A stretch of 35,722 nt of DNA from an uncultured Acidobacteriota bacterium. GTDB taxonomy: Bacteria > Acidobacteriota > Blastocatellia > Pyrinomonadales > Pyrinomonadaceae. The translations under genes were made by a program, and so were the position numbers. Shown here in pieces: positions 31,499 through 35,722 of this stretch. Location of the stretch: assembly GCA_902826795.1 (NCBI GenBank), contig CADEGD010000045.1, positions 1-35,722 of the forward strand, read 5' to 3'. How positions within the stretch are numbered: the stretch's first letter is position 1; the number at the start of each line of letters is the position of its first letter. Below the pieces are notes generated by a model, which was not told the origin of the DNA, made no database searches, and saw only the letters and a list, made by a program, of their open reading frames with translations.

Positions 31499-33817
31499 TC
31501 AATATGCTTTGGTAACTTCTGCGCCGGTGTAGTAGTGCCTTATGATGTCCGTTGATTTGACACCCATTTTCGCCATGCCAAAGGCTCCGTATTGACACAT
31601 GCCAACGCCGTGCCCCCAACCGCGACCGGTGAATGTGTAGCTCGTAACGGTATTTCCCGAGTAACGCTTGTTGATGACGAAGAGCTGTTCCTTCAGACGG
31701 AGAGCTGAGCGGATCTTGCCGCCTTTGAGAGTTTTCACGCCGTTAGATCCAATTATCTCGATCTCGACCGCACGACGCGAATAACCTTTCTGCTTGACGT
31801 TCACGTCGTAGAGCGTACCGATGCCGCGGACGTATCTCGACAGTCTCGATTGAAGCGCACCCGCACCGATGGTTGTGCTCCAATTCGTAAATGGTGACAT
31901 GTTCTCGGCGACGGTGGGTAGGTCGGTCGGTTCGATCTCAAGATGCCAGACGGCACCTGATGCATCGGTGAGAAATCTCACATTCTCGCCACCGACGAGC
32001 GCGGCCTCCTTGATCTGATACATCTGGTCGCCGAATTTGCGAAAGAGGAAAACATCCGGACGGATCGTGACCTGTCGATCAGTTCTGCCGTTCCTTAAAA
32101 TTAACCGTCCGTCGACCGTCGCTTTTGTCGTGCCTGCTTGCAGCGTGGGCATCCATTTTTTCTTCTCGTAGATCTGTCTTATCAACCGCAGCATTTTTGC
32201 ACGCGATAAAGAGCGATTCGGTTTCAGCGTGAGGTCGCCATGAAGTGTGAAATAGCCATCGCGCATCAGCATCGCAATGTCGGCCCGCCGCTCTTTCGGA
32301 ATCTCAGCAGCGTCATCGAACGCAAGCTGATAGTTAATATCGGAATCACTGAGTAGCGTGTCCGGTGCTCCTGGCGTGTAGATGAAAGACGAGAGAACAC
32401 GGGCGAGTTCGATTGGTTTTGCAGTGTCCTTGTTGACGTTTGGAAAAACCTTTCCGAACTTCGACGCGAGGTTGTTCATCCAGTTCGACATCTCGCCATC
32501 GGTCGGGATATCTTCGAGCCAGTCGTCAGTTATCTGATTTGTCGTGAGCGAAAAACCATTCACTGCGAGTATCGACATCAGCCGAACGAGCTCGAGGTTT
32601 GCGTCGTCTCGCAATTTCGAGGGCGTCCGCGCCGTTTTGATCATGAACGGATCGAAGTGCCGTTGGCCCTCAAGCGAGCATTCCACACCGCGAAGATAAG
32701 GCTCGGCGTGATCAAAAATATTCTCGCTGTTCTCGGTACGGCCACCGCACGTCGAGGTGAAGTAAGCCATGATCGGCTTGCCGTTGTAAGTAGCGACCTG
32801 ACCTGCGGTCTCGCGTACGGCTCGCGTTCCCATCGCCGTCTCGATCGAAACGCCTTTGTAAACCTGCGACCAGACGGTTGGAACCATGTCAAAGCCTTGC
32901 GTGCCATATCCGCCGATGTTGGCGACCGCGTAAGTGCGGGCGGCGATCGCCTGAGCTTTCTGCGCTTCGATGTGCGGAAGGCCGAGCTCGGCCGGTACGA
33001 CACCAAGCAGATATTCTTCAAGCGGCACGACGTTCACAACGGTCAGCGATCCTTTCGCGTTTACGAAGACCTCGATCTTGCCTCGATATGCTTTGCCGTT
33101 AAGCCGCACCGGATTCGCGCGCTCGTTGAGCGATCCAAAAGAGACAGATTTTAGCGAAGTGTACTTGGCCGTTTCGACTGGCCCGTTCACGATAACTTCG
33201 CGAAGGTTGGGATCGACGACTGCCGGACCAACTGACGGGCCGGTCTCGCCGGTAGCTTTTACAAGGCTACGAACCTGCGACTTCCCCGCGGTTCGATTCT
33301 GCTGCGATAGAGCGATTGCTTCGTCCGAAAGTACCGTCTTCTTTTCGCTGACGAGGATCAGATCGTCGAACCCTTTCTCCGCCATTGCGTTCTTGAATCG
33401 CTCCGCATCTTCGACGGAATCGAACACACCTCCGATCCAAACTTTCCAAGTATTCGTCGCACTATCGACGCTAACAAGAGCCGATTCTTCGGTGGCCTCG
33501 CGAATGTCCTTCGCAATCTCGTTCGCCTCGTCGGCGGTCGGAAGCCCTTGCACCTCGAACCTGAACTGATCAACCTGAGGCGGTCGATATGCCCGTGCCG
33601 CGACTGAGATCCGATTTGACCCGAGCATTCTCAACTGTTCGTCAGGCGAATAGGCTACTAACGACGAATCGCCGGTCGTGATCGAAACCGAACTCGAATT
33701 GGTCGAGAGGCCGATGCGGATAAGCGGTTCACCCGAAAGGGAGAACATTTCGCCAGCCATAGTGGAAAAACAAAAAACGAGGATTGTGAAAAGAGCAAAG
33801 AACGACCTTTGAGTCAT
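31499..33817 (-). CDS. SpoIID/LytB-family peptidoglycan-associated protein with SPOR-like N-terminus
   Basis: This 772-aa secreted protein has a signal peptide to about residue 21 and a SPOR-like region at about 84-155. The SpoIID/LytB domain follows from about 215, with VVPLEEYLLGVVPAELG, the conserved AQAIAARTYA stretch and STCGGRTENSENIF. It is interrupted by a roughly 200-residue insert and closes near the C-terminus with GRGWGHGVGMCQYGAFGMA. The glutamate of VPAELG matches the catalytic residue of the lytic transglycosylase SpoIID. SpoIID relatives occur in non-sporulating bacteria, where they act on the cell wall. The insert is unusual; its boundaries are approximate. Confidence 0.85.
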   Translation of the reverse strand: MTQRSFFALFTILVFCFSTMAGEMFSLSGEPLIRIGLSTNSSSVSITTGDSSLVAYSPDEQLRMLGSNRISVAARAYRPPQVDQFRFEVQGLPTADEANEIAKDIREATEESALVSVDSATNTWKVWIGGVFDSVEDAERFKNAMAEKGFDDLILVSEKKTVLSDEAIALSQQNRTAGKSQVRSLVKATGETGPSVGPAVVDPNLREVIVNGPVETAKYTSLKSVSFGSLNERANPVRLNGKAYRGKIEVFVNAKGSLTVVNVVPLEEYLLGVVPAELGLPHIEAQKAQAIAARTYAVANIGGYGTQGFDMVPTVWSQVYKGVSIETAMGTRAVRETAGQVATYNGKPIMAYFTSTCGGRTENSENIFDHAEPYLRGVECSLEGQRHFDPFMIKTARTPSKLRDDANLELVRLMSILAVNGFSLTTNQITDDWLEDIPTDGEMSNWMNNLASKFGKVFPNVNKDTAKPIELARVLSSFIYTPGAPDTLLSDSDINYQLAFDDAAEIPKERRADIAMLMRDGYFTLHGDLTLKPNRSLSRAKMLRLIRQIYEKKKWMPTLQAGTTKATVDGRLILRNGRTDRQVTIRPDVFLFRKFGDQMYQIKEAALVGGENVRFLTDASGAVWHLEIEPTDLPTVAENMSPFTNWSTTIGAGALQSRLSRYVRGIGTLYDVNVKQKGYSRRAVEIEIIGSNGVKTLKGGKIRSALRLKEQLFVINKRYSGNTVTSYTFTGRGWGHGVGMCQYGAFGMAKMGVKSTDIIRHYYTGAEVTKAY

Positions 33818-33919
33818 GATTCAATGATAAAAACGACCGCGGGAAAAGTGAAGCCGTGTCTTAACTCGTCGAACTGAAACCAGCTTTTGTCATTATCGTA
33901 GGCAAATCTAGAAAAGCTA

Positions 33920-33948
33920 TTGACACAAAGATCTAACTGAAATATTGT
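33920..33948 (+). promoter_or_regulatory. Sigma70-like promoter of the last gene
   Basis: A consensus TTGACA (33920-33925) and TATTGT (33943-33948) are 17 bp apart. The -10 box is about 38 bp before the ATG at 33986. Confidence 0.6.
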
Positions 33949-33985
33949 GTTCGTGCCTAACCAGATTTAATCAGTCTTTACAATA

Positions 33986-35683
33986 ATGAAAATCGCTTCT
34001 TCCGCCTTCGTTTCGATTCTCGTATTTTTTATCGGATCTCTGTCGATCTGTGCCCAAAGTCCCTTCGAAGTATGGACGTTTGAGTACACCGACCGATGGC
34101 CTCACTCTTTTTGGCATTGTCCGTCATGCAGCGACGTACCTTCTGCGTCATCACCACCTTACACTCAGATTGCCTACGCGGCGAACGGCTGGACTAACAA
34201 TAGAGCCAACATAGACCCGAATCTTTTTGCCACTTTCAATGGTGGCAGGCTGATGGGGGGGGAAATTATGAGGATTCAACGTGTTCCCAGAATACTCTTG
34301 GGTACGGCACCATTGGCTACGAACCATGGGCAACAAGCCTATTGTGCGGGCACATCCGATGAAATCACGGCCGAGTTTTCCCAGCCGGTTCTCGGTCGAA
34401 AGATAGAGTTTCGCGGCAAATACCCTCAGACATTAACAATCACAGAAAGTGGTCGGCGGCCTTTCAATGTTGACTTTTACCCGGTCTATCGAAACGGCGG
34501 ACTGGTAGGCGGTGCTGCGACAGCATATCTCTCGGGCAAAAAAATTTCCGGAGTTAAAGTCAAAAGTGACGATTCCGAATTCGCTTTCTCAATTCAAAGC
34601 TTGAGCGTTCACAAGCTGCTTAATTCGTCTCGGGCCGGCAAAAACCCGCCGCCCAACTATTGTAATGTACCGCCGATTGACCGTCCGGTTCCGCAGATTA
34701 TTAACAGCCATGATTGGACGATGGACGCTGAAGTCTCAGACGACGACGGTCTCGTTCTTACAGATGTGAAGTTGAAAGGCCGTCTTATGGCGGAGCGTAT
34801 CAGCGTACCTTATTACCAGCTCACGACCAACCAATCCGGCTTTCAGCGTGGCGAGTTGAGACCTGCCGACACTGGAGGTCCGCTTCGAAGCCGATTAGTC
34901 TATTACGAGCCGAAAATCGACGCTGACCGTTTAGTTGTAAAAGCGACGTATGCGATCGACTCTATATCCGCAACATCCCAAAGCTGCCTAAGCATCACGC
35001 AGATTTACGAGTTTGAGAGAAAGGATTTCTGGGGCGTTTGTGCCCCTGATCCCACTACCGGGCACCTTTCAACATCCTGCAGTAGATGGAAGGCTTCAGC
35101 CATCTACTCCTTTCGAGGGGTAAACGGCGAGACGGTAGCTGATATTAATGTTGCTCAACGAAATCATTTCAACGTAAATGGACGATCGAGAAACTCCGTG
35201 GGTTTGTTTCAAGACTGTGACAACAGCCCTTTTTTGCTCGGATGTTTTCCAAGCGGTAACGACATTTTGTTCTCAAAAAAACTCAATCCTCTATATACAG
35301 AACAGCTATCCCACGTCGCCTCAAGGGGTAAGAACCTCCGTCAATGGGACAACATCCACCAGACATACCGAAGCAAAGTCTCGGAACCCGTTACTCTTGA
35401 AAATTTGAGCAAATTTATTGCCGGGGGATGTCCGGAGTGTTTGCATAGCCACTGGCGATGGGGAAAACCCAATGGTGAAAAATTTGGGAATGGAAATCTT
35501 TTGTTCCCATCGGGATCTGATCAAGACCTTTCCATTGGAATTGTGAGACTCCGCGGTGGCGAGGACGATCCAGCAAATTTTCTTGAACTGATTGATACAT
35601 TTGCCCCGGAACCAATCCGTACCCGCGTTTCAGGTGTTACACTTCTCGGAAAAGAGGATAATCACTATGAAGTGGTCAAGTAA
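33986..35683 (+). CDS. Secreted protein, possibly copper-amine-oxidase-like
   Basis: This 565-aa protein has a clear signal peptide (to about residue 23) and is otherwise unassigned. Two CPxC clusters are notable: HCPSC at 44-48 and CPEC at 482-485, the latter leading directly into HSHWRWG at 487-493. The GLVLTDVKLKGR stretch with ISVPY recalls the start of a copper amine oxidase catalytic domain, and the H-x-H pair recalls a copper site. The family's TPQ-forming NYD/NYE motif is not seen. Amine oxidase activity should therefore not be assumed. It has its own promoter, and the window ends just after the gene. Confidence 0.5.
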   Translation: MKIASSAFVSILVFFIGSLSICAQSPFEVWTFEYTDRWPHSFWHCPSCSDVPSASSPPYTQIAYAANGWTNNRANIDPNLFATFNGGRLMGGEIMRIQRVPRILLGTAPLATNHGQQAYCAGTSDEITAEFSQPVLGRKIEFRGKYPQTLTITESGRRPFNVDFYPVYRNGGLVGGAATAYLSGKKISGVKVKSDDSEFAFSIQSLSVHKLLNSSRAGKNPPPNYCNVPPIDRPVPQIINSHDWTMDAEVSDDDGLVLTDVKLKGRLMAERISVPYYQLTTNQSGFQRGELRPADTGGPLRSRLVYYEPKIDADRLVVKATYAIDSISATSQSCLSITQIYEFERKDFWGVCAPDPTTGHLSTSCSRWKASAIYSFRGVNGETVADINVAQRNHFNVNGRSRNSVGLFQDCDNSPFLLGCFPSGNDILFSKKLNPLYTEQLSHVASRGKNLRQWDNIHQTYRSKVSEPVTLENLSKFIAGGCPECLHSHWRWGKPNGEKFGNGNLLFPSGSDQDLSIGIVRLRGGEDDPANFLELIDTFAPEPIRTRVSGVTLLGKEDNHYEVVK

Positions 35684-35722
35684 ACGTAGACATAAAAGTC
35701 TCTTATTTCTCCTTTAGTTTAT

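Overview
The window looks like a chromosomal piece of a Gram-negative, non-sporulating environmental bacterium. The best guess is Acidobacteriota, in the Blastocatellia/Pyrinomonas neighbourhood. That placement is an inference from gene content and moderate GC, because no rRNA or other taxonomic marker is present. Hfq, RseP, TonB C-terminal domain proteins, lipoprotein signal peptides, the MEP isoprenoid pathway and a two-component-type propeller fused to GGDEF all fit a diderm.

Layout. (a) 1-1104 is gene-free, lower in GC and rich in repeats, including a family of about 100-bp units whose hairpin arms covary. (b) 1105-10829 is a plus-strand housekeeping run: D-Ala-D-Ala carboxypeptidase (PBP4 type), MurJ, gamma carbonic anhydrase, HisRS, a DUF1572/DinB-like protein, Dxr, RseP and IspG. 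Two long imperfect intergenic palindromes sit in front of hisS and ispG. (c) 10826-16070 is on the minus strand: a DUF2752 membrane protein, two secreted TonB_C-domain proteins, HolB, Tmk, Hfq and MiaA. (d) 16216-19442 is accessory: an M91/NleD-like metallopeptidase, then an arsenic island with divergent arsR and the run arsI - small ORF - aqpS - arsC. The arsR/arsI spacer contains a perfect 24-bp palindrome overlapping the -35 box. (e) 19509-35683 is a mixed envelope/secreted set: SIMPL protein, a frameshifted YhhN lysoplasmalogenase, a GH92 mannosidase, a HinP1I-like restriction endonuclease homologue with a signal peptide, a cNMP-binding/thioredoxin-reductase-like flavoprotein, a ligand-sensing diguanylate cyclase, a DUF922-like protein, two lipoproteins, a SpoIID/LytB protein and a secreted protein with possible copper-amine-oxidase-like elements.

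How genes work together. The arsenic genes form a coherent circuit. ArsR releases the operator when As(III) binds its C-x-C site, ArsI demethylates trivalent methylarsenicals to arsenite, ArsC reduces arsenate to arsenite, and the AqpS-type channel lets arsenite leave without an active pump. MurJ and PBP4 both act on peptidoglycan. Dxr and IspG are two steps of the MEP pathway, with the intramembrane protease RseP between them.

Most notable points: the exported HinP1I-like nuclease with no methyltransferase partner, the covarying repeat family at the left edge, the ArsR palindrome, and three single-base frame disruptions (two in the small ars ORF, one in the YhhN gene). The frame disruptions may be assembly errors rather than biology.
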